A stretch of 10,327 nt of DNA from Paracoccaceae bacterium (GTDB lineage Bacteria > Pseudomonadota > Alphaproteobacteria > Rhodobacterales > Rhodobacteraceae). Each line of letters opens with the position of its first letter. The first letter of the stretch is position 1. Under the pieces are notes generated by a model, which saw only the letters and a list, made by a program, of their open reading frames with translations, was not told where the DNA came from and did not search any database. The translations under genes were made by a program, and so were the position numbers. The stretch is taken from assembly GCA_019090405.1 (NCBI GenBank), contig JAHRVZ010000014.1:1-10327 (forward strand), read 5' to 3'. Below are positions 1 to 6,603 of this stretch, piece after piece.

Positions 1-637
1 TGATTTCAATGCTTTGCGCGACTTTGTTGCGGTCGGCGCGGTCCATCAATTCCAGACGGTCACGCAGAATATCATAGCAGCCGACAAAATCACGCCCGAC
101 GCCGATGGGCCAGCTGGCCGGGGTCACGTCAATGGCAAGGTTTTCCTGAATTTCATCAATGATTTCGAAAATGTCCCGGCTTTCACGGTCCATCTTGTTG
201 CAGAATGTCAGGATTGGCAGATCGCGCAGGCGGCAAACCTCAAACAGCTTTTGGGTCTGGCTTTCCACACCTTTTGCCCCATCAATCACCATCACCGCCG
301 CATCCACAGCGGTCAGCGTGCGATAGGTATCTTCCGAGAAATCAGAGTGGCCCGGAGTGTCCACAAGATTGAACCGCAAGCCATTGTAATCAAATGACAT
401 TGCCGATGCAGACACAGAAATTCCACGGTCTTTTTCCATCTGCATGAAATCCGAACGCGTGCGTCGGGTTTCGCCTTTGGCGCGGACCTGACCAGCCATC
501 TGGATGGCACCACCATACAGCAGGAATTTTTCGGTCAACGTGGTCTTGCCGGCATCCGGGTGAGAAATGATGGCAAACGTCCGTCGTCGGGCAATTTCGG
601 GCGGCAGGTCCGGGCGATTTGTAGCGGTGTCTAACAT
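1..637 (-). CDS. prfC: Peptide chain release factor 3 (RF3), N-terminal part, cut by window edge
   Basis: RF3 is a translational GTPase that recycles RF1/RF2 from the ribosome after peptide release. The minus strand is open from an ATG at 637-635 to the window edge, giving 212 codons, roughly the first 40% of a protein usually near 530 residues. It contains the G domain: P-loop SHPDAGKTT at residues 25-33, switch II/G3 DTPGH at 93-97 and G4 NKMD at 147-150. The switch I region reads RTRSDFMQMEKDRGISV around 59-75. The phrase SHPDAGKTTLTEK is characteristic of RF3 rather than EF-G or LepA. No good Shine-Dalgarno precedes the ATG, but the protein start fits the family. A Hint-domain gene lies 51 bases upstream on the same strand, and I see no convincing terminator between them. 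Nothing appears broken in the visible part. Confidence 0.95.
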   Translation of the reverse strand, partial: MLDTATNRPDLPPEIARRRTFAIISHPDAGKTTLTEKFLLYGGAIQMAGQVRAKGETRRTRSDFMQMEKDRGISVSASAMSFDYNGLRFNLVDTPGHSDFSEDTYRTLTAVDAAVMVIDGAKGVESQTQKLFEVCRLRDLPILTFCNKMDRESRDIFEIIDEIQENLAIDVTPASWPIGVGRDFVGCYDILRDRLELMDRADRNKVAQSIEI

Positions 638-688
638 ATGGCGCGTATAAGGACGGATTGGCAGCAGCGCAAGAATGCGCGCGTGCAG

Positions 689-1696
689 CTACTTCATCGA
701 GGCGCGTTTTAGCAATTGAATGGCGTCAGGGCGGTTTAGCAGAGCCTCTTGTACGTCCAATCCATGGCTGTCGCGGCCTGCGTGTTCCGGCATTGCGCTT
801 AGTTTTTTGAGTAATTCCGCTGGCAACGCGGGTTTTGTGCGTGGATCGACCAGCATCGATTCGGCGGCGATTCCTTCGGCATAAATGATGTGGTGGCTAT
901 CAAAAAGAATCTGAAAATACTCAACGAATCCACCGTTCTGCACGTAAACGCTTTCGCCGTTGACCAGATGCCGGGCCTTGAGCAGCAATTCGGATTGACC
1001 GGCTCCAATCTGGTCGCTGCGTTGATAGACGAACAAACGGTGATCGGGGCTTACAGTCAGGTCGTTGCTGTTGTTCAGTGTTCCGGCCGTCACAACAATT
1101 GGGGCAAAATCACCGGTCGCGCGCAGGGTGCTTTGACCGATCCAGCGCACCTGTTGTGAGCCGTTATCGCGGGTCAGGACGCGGTCTCCGACTTGCAGGT
1201 CTTCGATGCGGGTTTGGGCGCCGGACGCCATCGTGATATGGGTGCCACGGGTAAAAGACACACAGGCCACCTGGGCAAATTTTTGCCGTGCGGCCTGTTT
1301 GTCCACGCCGACCAAGGTATAGTCGGTCTTTTCGATCAGCGGAGCCAGTGGCAGCAGATAAATATCAGCGATATGTCCATCCTGATCAACCTCTACCAGA
1401 ACGATCGCATCGGTATTCTGGCCGTCCGGCGACATCAGGATCAGTGCTCCATCCAGATGCAGCGTGGCACGAGGGCTGCCGATTTCGGTATTCTCGGCTA
1501 TCGTAAATTTCCCGTCTTTAAGGGCGTGAACTGACAGGCGTTCACGTGTTGACCCTGTTTTCAGGGTATAAACATCGTTCGGGACCAAATCGTCACACAC
1601 TGAAATCGCGTCACCAAGATTTGCACCGTCGCTGACCTGAAAAGCGTCAGCACGGTAGATTAGAATACTTTGGGATTGAGAGGGTTGTGTGCTCAC
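689..1696 (-). CDS. Hint-domain protein (Hint_2-like, hedgehog/intein fold)
   Basis: A 335-residue protein with a GTG start and only a weak purine-rich stretch upstream, so the start is uncertain. Residues 1 to about 140 are not recognised. Residues about 145-285 match the Hint_2 type common in Rhodobacteraceae: SFTRGTHITMASG (147-159), then EDLQVGDRVLTRDNGSQQVRWIG (165-187), the block-B-like LTVSPDHRLFV (213-223) with T214 and H219, and DSHHIIYAEG (266-275). The last 50 residues are a tail without a recognised domain. Family knowledge: Hint folds catalyse self-cleavage or splicing through an N-terminal Cys or Ser, but the role of stand-alone Hint_2 proteins is poorly known. Aligned on F-T-x-G-T, the residue normally Cys is Ser147, and a Cys (C145) sits two residues earlier. 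No signal peptide or membrane segment is evident. It lies upstream of prfC on the same strand and diverges from the SDR gene. Confidence 0.8.
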   Translation of the reverse strand: MSTQPSQSQSILIYRADAFQVSDGANLGDAISVCDDLVPNDVYTLKTGSTRERLSVHALKDGKFTIAENTEIGSPRATLHLDGALILMSPDGQNTDAIVLVEVDQDGHIADIYLLPLAPLIEKTDYTLVGVDKQAARQKFAQVACVSFTRGTHITMASGAQTRIEDLQVGDRVLTRDNGSQQVRWIGQSTLRATGDFAPIVVTAGTLNNSNDLTVSPDHRLFVYQRSDQIGAGQSELLLKARHLVNGESVYVQNGGFVEYFQILFDSHHIIYAEGIAAESMLVDPRTKPALPAELLKKLSAMPEHAGRDSHGLDVQEALLNRPDAIQLLKRASMK

Positions 1697-1869
1697 GCTG
1701 AGTCGCTCTTGCTGGGTGTTTTGGCAATCTGGCAGTCGTCGTGCCGTATTCCAACACTCAATAGCGCCTGATTGTGTCGAAATGCGGTCAGTTCACTGGT
1801 GATTTGCTGGCAAATGCGGTGCAGGCAATGTTACCTATGCGCAAGAACGTGAAAATCAGGAGAGCGGAA

Positions 1870-2649
1870 ATGGATTTTGGGATTGTCGGCAAGCGCGCAC
1901 TGGTTTGCGCCAGCAGTAAAGGACTGGGGTTGGGTTGTGCCGAGGCTTTGGCCGACGCCGGGGTCAATCTGGTTATGAATGCGCGCGGGGCCGAGGCACT
2001 TGAGGCATCGGCTCAGGCAATCCGCGATGCCTATGGTGTTGACGTGACGACCGTTGCCGCTGATGTGGCAACCGAAGACGGGCAGGCGGCGGTTCTGGCC
2101 GTTGCCGGTGATGTAGACATTTTGGTGAACAACGCGGGCGGGCCACCTCCGGGTATTTGGTCCGATTGGGACCGCGCGGATTTCATCAAGGCGTTGGATG
2201 CCAACATGCTGGCACCCATTGCGCTGATCAAGGCGCTTGTGCCGGGGATGATGGAACGGGGCTGGGGCCGGGTGGTTAACATCACCAGCCAGTCGGTGCG
2301 CGCGCCGATTGGAGTGCTGGGCCTGTCCAATTCGGCACGCACCGGCCTGACCGGGTATGTCGCGGGAACCTCACGGCAGGTTGCAGCAAGCGGCGTAAAC
2401 ATCAACAACCTGTTGCCGGGGCTTCATGACACTGACCGCGCGACGGGGCTGGACAATGGGGTGGCAGCGGCGCAGGGCATTTCGATTGCCAAGGCGCGCG
2501 CCGACCGCGAAGCTACGATTCCGGCGGGCCGTTACGGAACGCGGCAGGAATTTGGCGCGGCCTGTGCATTTCTGTGTTCGCAGCAGGCCGGGTTTATTGT
2601 CGGGCAGAACTTGTTAGTGGATGGTGGTGCCACCAATCTGACCATGTAA
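1870..2649 (+). CDS. Atypical short-chain dehydrogenase/reductase (SDR), BKR-like
   Basis: A 259-residue protein with a Rossmann fold of the SDR superfamily. The start at 1870 is chosen because AGGAGAG (1858-1864) lies five bases upstream and the protein then begins right before the first beta strand; an in-frame ATG at 1774 would add 32 residues without family character. Seen: the nucleotide-binding glycine motif as ASSKGLGLG (14-22), NNAGG (88-92), the region VVNITSQSV (135-143) with the usual catalytic Ser area, and the C-terminal VDGG (250-253). The expected Y-x-x-x-K is replaced by S153-N-S-A-R157, so both catalytic Tyr and Lys are missing. Family knowledge: a subgroup of ketoacyl-ACP-reductase-like SDRs has imperfect cofactor and catalytic motifs (BKR_like_SDR_like), and this protein resembles it. 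Its substrate is unknown. The AlkC-type gene starts two bases after its stop, so the two are probably cotranscribed. Confidence 0.88.
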   Translation: MDFGIVGKRALVCASSKGLGLGCAEALADAGVNLVMNARGAEALEASAQAIRDAYGVDVTTVAADVATEDGQAAVLAVAGDVDILVNNAGGPPPGIWSDWDRADFIKALDANMLAPIALIKALVPGMMERGWGRVVNITSQSVRAPIGVLGLSNSARTGLTGYVAGTSRQVAASGVNINNLLPGLHDTDRATGLDNGVAAAQGISIAKARADREATIPAGRYGTRQEFGAACAFLCSQQAGFIVGQNLLVDGGATNLTM

Positions 2650-2651
2650 GG

Positions 2652-3782
2652 ATGGCAGACACTCAGGGATTTTCGCTAAAAGATCAGTTGTTTAACGCAG
2701 AAAAGATCCGCTATCTTGCGGGGCTTTTTGACGCTGCGGATCCGCGCTTTGACGCATCTGGGTTTGAGGCGGATGTCATGGCGCGGCTTGCTGATTTCGA
2801 ACTGAAAGAGCGGATCAACTGGATCGCGGATTGTCTGGAAAAACAATTGCCCGGCCCGTTGCCAGACACCGCCCCGGTTTTGCGCGCGGCGTTGCCAGCG
2901 CCGCTGGATCCATCGCTTGCGGATGACGATTTCGGTGATTTCATATTTGCCCCATTGGGTGAGTTTGTCGCTCGGGCAGGATTGCCGGATCATGTTGATC
3001 TGGGGCTTGATCTGATCGGCGACATTACCCAGCGGTTTTCGATGGAATGGGCCATTCGCCCGTTTCTGAACGCCGAACCGGATCTGGTTCTTGCGCGAAT
3101 GGTGCAATGGGCGCGTCACGACAGCTATCATGTTCGTCGACTTGTCACCGAAGGCACGCGTCCGCGTTTACCTTGGGGGCAGGCGGTTGGGTTAAGGTTG
3201 GATCAACCGCTTGATCTGCTGGATGTGTTGCATAGCGACCAGACGCGATATGTGACCCGATCGGTCGCCAATCATCTGAATGATATCACAAAAAAAGACC
3301 CTGATATGGCGCTGGACCGGCTTCGGGCATGGGCGCGTCACGGCGTGCAAAATCAGGATGAGCTGGACTGGATGACCCGCCATGCGTTGCGCGGGTTGAT
3401 AAAGGCCGGACATCCACAGGCAATGGCGATGCTGGGCTATGATCCGGATGCTGAACTGATTTGCGATATCAGTATTCAGCCGGGGATGGTGACGATCGGG
3501 TCGGTTCTAGAGTTCAAATGCCGGATTGAATCAGCAAAGGACGAGGCGGTTTTGGTGGACTACATACTGTGGTTTCGTAAAGCCGACGGCGGGTTGCGTT
3601 CTAAGGTGTTCAAGTTGAAAACCGCAGTTGTCAAAGCCGCGACCCCGCTTGAATTGACTAAAAAACACCGGCTTAGGGGCAATGCCACGACTTTCCGGCT
3701 TTTTGCGGGGCTGCACCGGGTGGAATTGCAAGTGAACGGACAGGTGCGGGCCAGCGGTGAATTTGATCTACTAAAGCCGTGA
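2652..3782 (+). CDS. DNA alkylation repair protein, AlkC type with C-terminal Ig-like domain
   Basis: A 376-residue HEAT-like-repeat protein of the AlkC/AlkD DNA glycosylase superfamily, which excises N-alkylated purines such as 3-methyladenine without flipping the base. Diagnostic stretches are MEWAIRPFL (131-139), RHDSYHVRRLVTEGTRPRLPW (155-175) and RSVANHLNDITKKDP (203-217), which match AlkC rather than AlkD. Residues about 1-265 are the helical repeat domain. Residues about 268-376 are beta-rich (for example VLEFKCRIES, VDYILWFRK and LHRVELQVNG) and fit the Ig-like domain present in one AlkC subgroup; this domain call is inference. The ATG at 2652 is preceded by AAGG overlapping the stop of the SDR gene, leaving a two-base gap, so it is probably translated with the SDR. 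No Ada or other alkylation-response gene is nearby. The Ig-like domain likely helps grip DNA. Confidence 0.87.
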   Translation: MADTQGFSLKDQLFNAEKIRYLAGLFDAADPRFDASGFEADVMARLADFELKERINWIADCLEKQLPGPLPDTAPVLRAALPAPLDPSLADDDFGDFIFAPLGEFVARAGLPDHVDLGLDLIGDITQRFSMEWAIRPFLNAEPDLVLARMVQWARHDSYHVRRLVTEGTRPRLPWGQAVGLRLDQPLDLLDVLHSDQTRYVTRSVANHLNDITKKDPDMALDRLRAWARHGVQNQDELDWMTRHALRGLIKAGHPQAMAMLGYDPDAELICDISIQPGMVTIGSVLEFKCRIESAKDEAVLVDYILWFRKADGGLRSKVFKLKTAVVKAATPLELTKKHRLRGNATTFRLFAGLHRVELQVNGQVRASGEFDLLKP

Positions 3783-3939
3783 GATCGAAGTTTTTGCAGC
3801 CAAAACCTGCTTGGATTGTTTGAAAAACGGCCCAATCCAGTGAATTGGCTGGCAGCTAGATGCTTGCGCCACATTGGCGGGGTTGCTATCTGCGGAAAAA
3901 CCGATGGTTTTAATCGGTTAAATCCAATGAGGCATCTCT
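3783..3939 (+). promoter_or_regulatory. Leader of ABC ATPase gene with a 7-bp inverted repeat
   Basis: The 157-base gap between the AlkC-type gene and the ABC ATPase gene holds a perfect inverted repeat, AACCGAT (3899-3905) and ATCGGTT (3913-3919), separated by seven bases and ending 20 bases before the GTG start. A GAGG at 3929-3932 is a plausible ribosome binding site. A weak promoter-like pair, TTGCGC (3864-3869) and TATCTG (3887-3892) with 17-base spacing, would place the transcription start near the repeat, which would suit an operator. The promoter match is poor (three of six in each box). On the plus strand the repeat lacks a T-run, so it is not a good terminator for the upstream genes. 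A shorter CCAAT/ATTGG pair occurs near 3833-3850. Confidence 0.3.
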
Positions 3940-5019
3940 GTGCAGCCGCAAAGCCCCAGGCTTGAAATTCGAAATCTGATCCGACGCTATGGCGGGCGGT
4001 CGGTCGTGGATGATGTGTCGCTGCAGATCATGCCCGGTCAGGTAACCTGTTTGCTGGGGCCATCGGGCTGCGGCAAGTCCACGACGCTGCGGATGATTGC
4101 CGGTGTCGAGATGCAAGATAGCGGTGAAATCTATGTTGACGGAAAACTGGTCTGCGACACCGACTATAGAGTTCCACCCGAGCAGCGTAAAATCGGGCTG
4201 ATCTTTCAGGATTTCGTTTTGTTTCCGCACCTTACGGTGGCAGACAATGTCAGTTTTGGTCTTACAGGACCGAAGGACGAAAAACGAACGCGGGTTAAGG
4301 AGTTGCTGGACCGGGTTGGTCTGCTGCGTTTTATTGATGGCTATCCACATCAGCTTTCAGGAGGCGAGCAACAACGGGTGGCGTTGGTGCGCGCATTGGC
4401 ACCAAGGCCACGGATCATGTTGATGGATGAGCCGTTTTCTGGTCTGGATAATCGGCTGCGCGATGGCATTCGAGACGAAACGTTAAGCCTGTTGAAAGAA
4501 GAAGACACCGCTGTTCTGTTGGTGACACATGAACCGGACGAAGCCATGCGCATGGCTGATGAAATTGCGTTGATGCGTCACGGCAAAATTGTGCAACAGG
4601 GGGCGCCGTATAATGTCTATACCCGCCCTGTGGATCGCGCGGCGGCGTCGTTTTTCAGTGATGCCAATGTGTTGAAGGCGCAGGTCAACGGAGCCTTGGC
4701 GCAGACCCCATTCGGGCAGTTTCTGGCACCGGGGCTGGCGGATGGTACGAATGTGGACATCGTTTTCCGTCCACAACATGTGCGGCTGGATTTTGACCGG
4801 GGTGGCAGCGGCCCAAACCCCACATCAAGCGACGGCATAGCGGCGCGAGGTGTGGTGAAACGCGCGCGGTTTATGGGGCATGAGTCGCTGGTAGAGTTTA
4901 CCATGGATTATGGTGGACCGGAGCTGAAGGCGACGGTGCCGAATGTGTTTCTTCCTGCCGAAGGTAAAGTGATGTGGCTGACGATCCGGCGGGATCGTTG
5001 TTTTGTGTTTGCTGCGTAA
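3940..5019 (+). CDS. ABC transporter ATP-binding protein, FbpC/PotA-like
   Basis: A 359-residue importer-type ATPase. Domains in order: nucleotide-binding domain about 7-240 with Walker A GPSGCGKST (40-48), Q-loop Q90, signature LSGGEQQ (139-145), Walker B IMLMDEP (159-165), D-loop SGLD (167-170) and H-loop H197. A C-terminal TOBE-like regulatory region follows at about 240-359, with FRPQHVRL at 277-284. The length and the LIFQDFVLFPHLTV stretch fit the FbpC/AfuC (ferric iron) and PotA/CysA group; the substrate cannot be told from the sequence. Start is GTG at 3940, with GAGG seven bases upstream; an ATG at 3927 is out of frame. All ATPase motifs are intact. No permease or binding-protein gene is within the window: the upstream genes are unrelated and the downstream gene is convergent, so this is an orphan ATPase that must partner with products encoded elsewhere. 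A terminator-like hairpin lies within its last codons. Confidence 0.92.
   Translation: MQPQSPRLEIRNLIRRYGGRSVVDDVSLQIMPGQVTCLLGPSGCGKSTTLRMIAGVEMQDSGEIYVDGKLVCDTDYRVPPEQRKIGLIFQDFVLFPHLTVADNVSFGLTGPKDEKRTRVKELLDRVGLLRFIDGYPHQLSGGEQQRVALVRALAPRPRIMLMDEPFSGLDNRLRDGIRDETLSLLKEEDTAVLLVTHEPDEAMRMADEIALMRHGKIVQQGAPYNVYTRPVDRAAASFFSDANVLKAQVNGALAQTPFGQFLAPGLADGTNVDIVFRPQHVRLDFDRGGSGPNPTSSDGIAARGVVKRARFMGHESLVEFTMDYGGPELKATVPNVFLPAEGKVMWLTIRRDRCFVFAA
4981..5011 (+). terminator. Probable intrinsic terminator overlapping the ABC ATPase gene end
   Basis: ACGATCC (4981-4987) and GGATCGT (4992-4998) form a perfect 7-bp stem with a four-base GGCG loop, followed by TTGTTTTGTGTTT, in which 10 of 13 bases are T. 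The stem and tail lie inside the coding region, whose stop is at 5017-5019. It has the right shape and strand to end the rightward transcript before it meets the convergent regulator gene. Whether it works while ribosomes are translating through it is unknown. Confidence 0.45.
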
Positions 5020-5040
5020 CAAAATGGTGCTGTGCACCAT
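5017..5040 (-). terminator. Probable intrinsic terminator of the leftward regulator operon
   Basis: On the minus strand, ATGGTGC and GCACCAT (plus coordinates 5034-5040 and 5024-5030) form a perfect 7-bp stem with a three-base loop, followed at once by TTTTGTT. It lies 33 bases beyond the regulator stop codon. The tail overlaps the stop codon of the convergent ABC ATPase gene. Structure and position fit an intrinsic terminator; strength is unmeasured. Confidence 0.45.
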
Positions 5041-5073
5041 GCCTGTGGCACGAGTATTTTTGTCGAGAAGAAA

Positions 5074-5757
5074 TCAAAGGCGATGGTCGTGATGTTCGCT
5101 GTAATCCGCCAGGTTTTTGCCCGGCTCATCGACGAATAGTTCTGGCAAAGCCTGGGCTTGTTCGATCAGATCGACACGGAACACACGGAAATCATTGCGG
5201 GTTTCGCACCATGCCGTCAAAGTCCAGACCCGGCCCCAATATTCCATATGCAGTGGACGAACGGTGCGCTGTGTCAGCGTGTTATCAATGCGCCGGTAGG
5301 ATAGGGCAAGTTTTTGGCGAGATTTGATGGCCGCGCGCAAGGTCGCCATATGGGAAAAGCCACGTGCCGCATCGGCAAACGGGTAGACGGCGAATTTCCA
5401 ACTGTCAGCCTCGGCTATGACTCTGGTCGGCAGAACCGCGTCGATTTTTCCCGCCAGTGACAGGGCGGCGGATTTAAGATCGGAATCGGCGGCCTCGGCG
5501 ACGATTGCCATGCCAAGGTTCAGCGCTTCTAGCTCGGCTGGGGTCAGGGTCAGGGGCGGCAGGGCGACGGCCTCGGTTGCCATGTAACCAACACCGCGTT
5601 CGCCCTGAACCGGCACGCCCGACGCCACAAGCGTGTCCATATCGCGGTATATCGTGCGTACCGATACCTCAAGTCGCGCGGCAATGTCCTGCGCGCGGTG
5701 CAAATTACCGTCGCGCAGGATTTGGATGATGTCGAACAGGCGATCAGTGCGGCGCAT
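5074..5757 (-). CDS. YafY-type HTH-WYL transcriptional regulator
   Basis: A 227-residue DNA-binding regulator. Residues 1-60 form a DeoR/HTH_11-like winged helix: MRRTDRLFDIIQILRDG, then ARLEVSVRTIYRDMDTL (27-43) with the recognition helix, and a wing ending GERGVGYM (52-59). Residues about 130-200 are a WYL domain, seen as YRRIDNT (154-160), the P-L-H-x-E-Y-W-G run (168-175), WTL (178-180, in place of W-Y-L) and FRVFRVDLI (190-198). Family knowledge: WYL domains sense nucleic acid or small ligands, and YafY-like proteins are commonly local regulators. The ligand here is unknown. The ATG at 5757 has no clear ribosome binding site, which fits translation after the ABM-like gene 48 bases upstream on the same strand. 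It may act on the palindrome at 6180-6215; that is inference. The length is typical of the family. Confidence 0.9.
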   Translation of the reverse strand: MRRTDRLFDIIQILRDGNLHRAQDIAARLEVSVRTIYRDMDTLVASGVPVQGERGVGYMATEAVALPPLTLTPAELEALNLGMAIVAEAADSDLKSAALSLAGKIDAVLPTRVIAEADSWKFAVYPFADAARGFSHMATLRAAIKSRQKLALSYRRIDNTLTQRTVRPLHMEYWGRVWTLTAWCETRNDFRVFRVDLIEQAQALPELFVDEPGKNLADYSEHHDHRL

Positions 5758-5805
5758 GGTCTAAGCCATGATGCACGCAAGGGGCGTTCGTCAAGTCAGG
5801 TTGCT

Positions 5806-6138
5806 TTATTGATCCGCTGACGGACCCTGTGTGTTGTGGATTGTTTCGTGGCGCATTTTTAGTGTATCGCCATCAATTGCAGCCATGATATCCTGTGCGA
5901 AACCTTGTTTTGGAAAGGCTTCGAAAGCGGTTTTGGCGGCGTTTAAGTCCGTCCATATGACGGTATCAGTCCAATACCCATCGTCGCCTGAGCTGAGGCG
6001 GCGGAAGATAAAGCCGGGGCTGTTTTCGACAAAGGCGTTGGTGGTTTTTGAAAGGCTGATGTAATGGTCCGGGCTGACGCCTGATGCCAATTTGAAGGTT
6101 GTTATTTCTACAACGTTTTGAGTTGCTGTTTGTGTCAT
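5806..6138 (-). CDS. Small ABM-like (antibiotic biosynthesis monooxygenase-like) ferredoxin-fold protein
   Basis: A 110-residue protein. It begins with a beta strand, VVEITTFKL (9-17), then a helix with YISLSKTTNAFVENSPGF (26-43), a strand IFRRLSS, and DDGYWTDTVIWTDLNAAKTAFEAF (52-75), which is the pattern of dimeric alpha/beta-barrel ABM/NIPSNAP-like proteins. A real monooxygenase reaction should not be assumed; many members only bind small molecules or have no known substrate. The start is well supported: AAGGAG (plus coordinates 6146-6151) lies seven bases before the ATG at 6138. It is the first gene of the probable leftward operon with the YafY-type regulator, and such pairs of a small enzyme-like protein with a WYL regulator are common. 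Its promoter region carries a strong palindrome. It has no signal peptide. Confidence 0.75.
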   Translation of the reverse strand: MTQTATQNVVEITTFKLASGVSPDHYISLSKTTNAFVENSPGFIFRRLSSGDDGYWTDTVIWTDLNAAKTAFEAFPKQGFAQDIMAAIDGDTLKMRHETIHNTQGPSADQ

Positions 6139-6179
6139 CTGGTTTCTCCTTTTGATGATGGGCTGGACCTAGCAGCACC

Positions 6180-6231
6180 CAACTGACATAAACCTGTCAG
6201 TTGAGTATCAGTTGGCGGAAAAAAGGGTAAA
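6180..6231 (-). promoter_or_regulatory. Palindromic operator with third half-site, overlapping a putative leftward promoter
   Basis: CAACTGACA (6180-6188) and TGTCAGTTG (6195-6203) form a perfect inverted repeat with 9-bp arms and a six-base spacer. A third half-site, TATCAGTTGG, follows at 6206-6215, with its CAGTTG exactly 11 bases after that of the right arm, about one helical turn. On the minus strand a promoter-like pair, TTTACC (6226-6231) and GATACT (6204-6209) with 16-base spacing, matches consensus at four of six positions in each box and would start transcription near 6197, inside the palindrome. This geometry fits repression of the ABM-like/YafY-type operon. The bound protein is unknown; the YafY-type regulator is the nearest candidate. 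Confidence 0.5.
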
Positions 6232-6351
6232 TGTCGGATTGATTTCGCAGCGATTACCGGTTTGTGACTTTCCCCCGGCGCTGGTGCTGCGTAAAACAGG
6301 TGCGACTTTGCCCGTACGCCAATGCTGCGGGTGACATTAAGGAGATCGAAA

Positions 6352-6597
6352 ATGGGAATTGGGAATATGGGTCTGCCGGGCCTGCTGCTTATTGCGGTTG
6401 TGGTTCTGGTGTTGTTTGGACGTGGCAAAATCAGCTCGTTGATGGGCGAAGTGGGCAAAGGCATCACATCGTTTAAAAAGGGCATCAATGATGGCCAGAA
6501 AGAACTGGAAGAAGACGCCTCGCTAGAGGCCAAGGACATAACGCCTGACGCTGCTGGTGACGACAAAGACAAAGACAACGGCAAAGACAAGGCGTAA
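6352..6597 (+). CDS. tatA: Sec-independent protein translocase subunit TatA
   Basis: TatA oligomers form the transient channel or membrane-thinning patch that lets folded twin-arginine substrates cross the inner membrane. This 81-residue protein has one N-terminal membrane segment (about 7-22), the hinge LFGRGKI (21-27), and an amphipathic helix ISSLMGEVGKGITSFKKG (27-44), all in the TatA order. The tail from 46 on is polar and ends in a Lys/Asp-rich run, DDKDKDNGKDKA. The start at 6352 is favoured by AAGGAG at 6339-6344 with seven-base spacing; an in-frame ATG at 6322 would add ten residues ahead of the membrane segment and lacks such a site. It leads the tatABC-DUF815 cluster. No promoter was confidently found in 6232-6338. 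Confidence 0.93.
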   Translation: MGIGNMGLPGLLLIAVVVLVLFGRGKISSLMGEVGKGITSFKKGINDGQKELEEDASLEAKDITPDAAGDDKDKDNGKDKA

Positions 6598-6603
6598 ACA
6601 ACA

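Noticed and set aside
638..688. Possible terminator between the Hint gene and prfC
   Set aside because: GCGC-rich bases can pair briefly, but there is no stable stem followed by a T-run.
1780..1820. Two copies of AAATGCGGT 32 bases apart in the Hint/SDR divergent region
   Set aside because: A 9-base direct repeat in a short intergenic region is weak evidence; I saw no paired promoter or dyad to support an operator.
1774..1869. Extended N-terminus of the SDR gene from an upstream ATG
   Set aside because: The extra 32 residues have no SDR character, and a good ribosome binding site (AGGAGAG) directly precedes the ATG at 1870.
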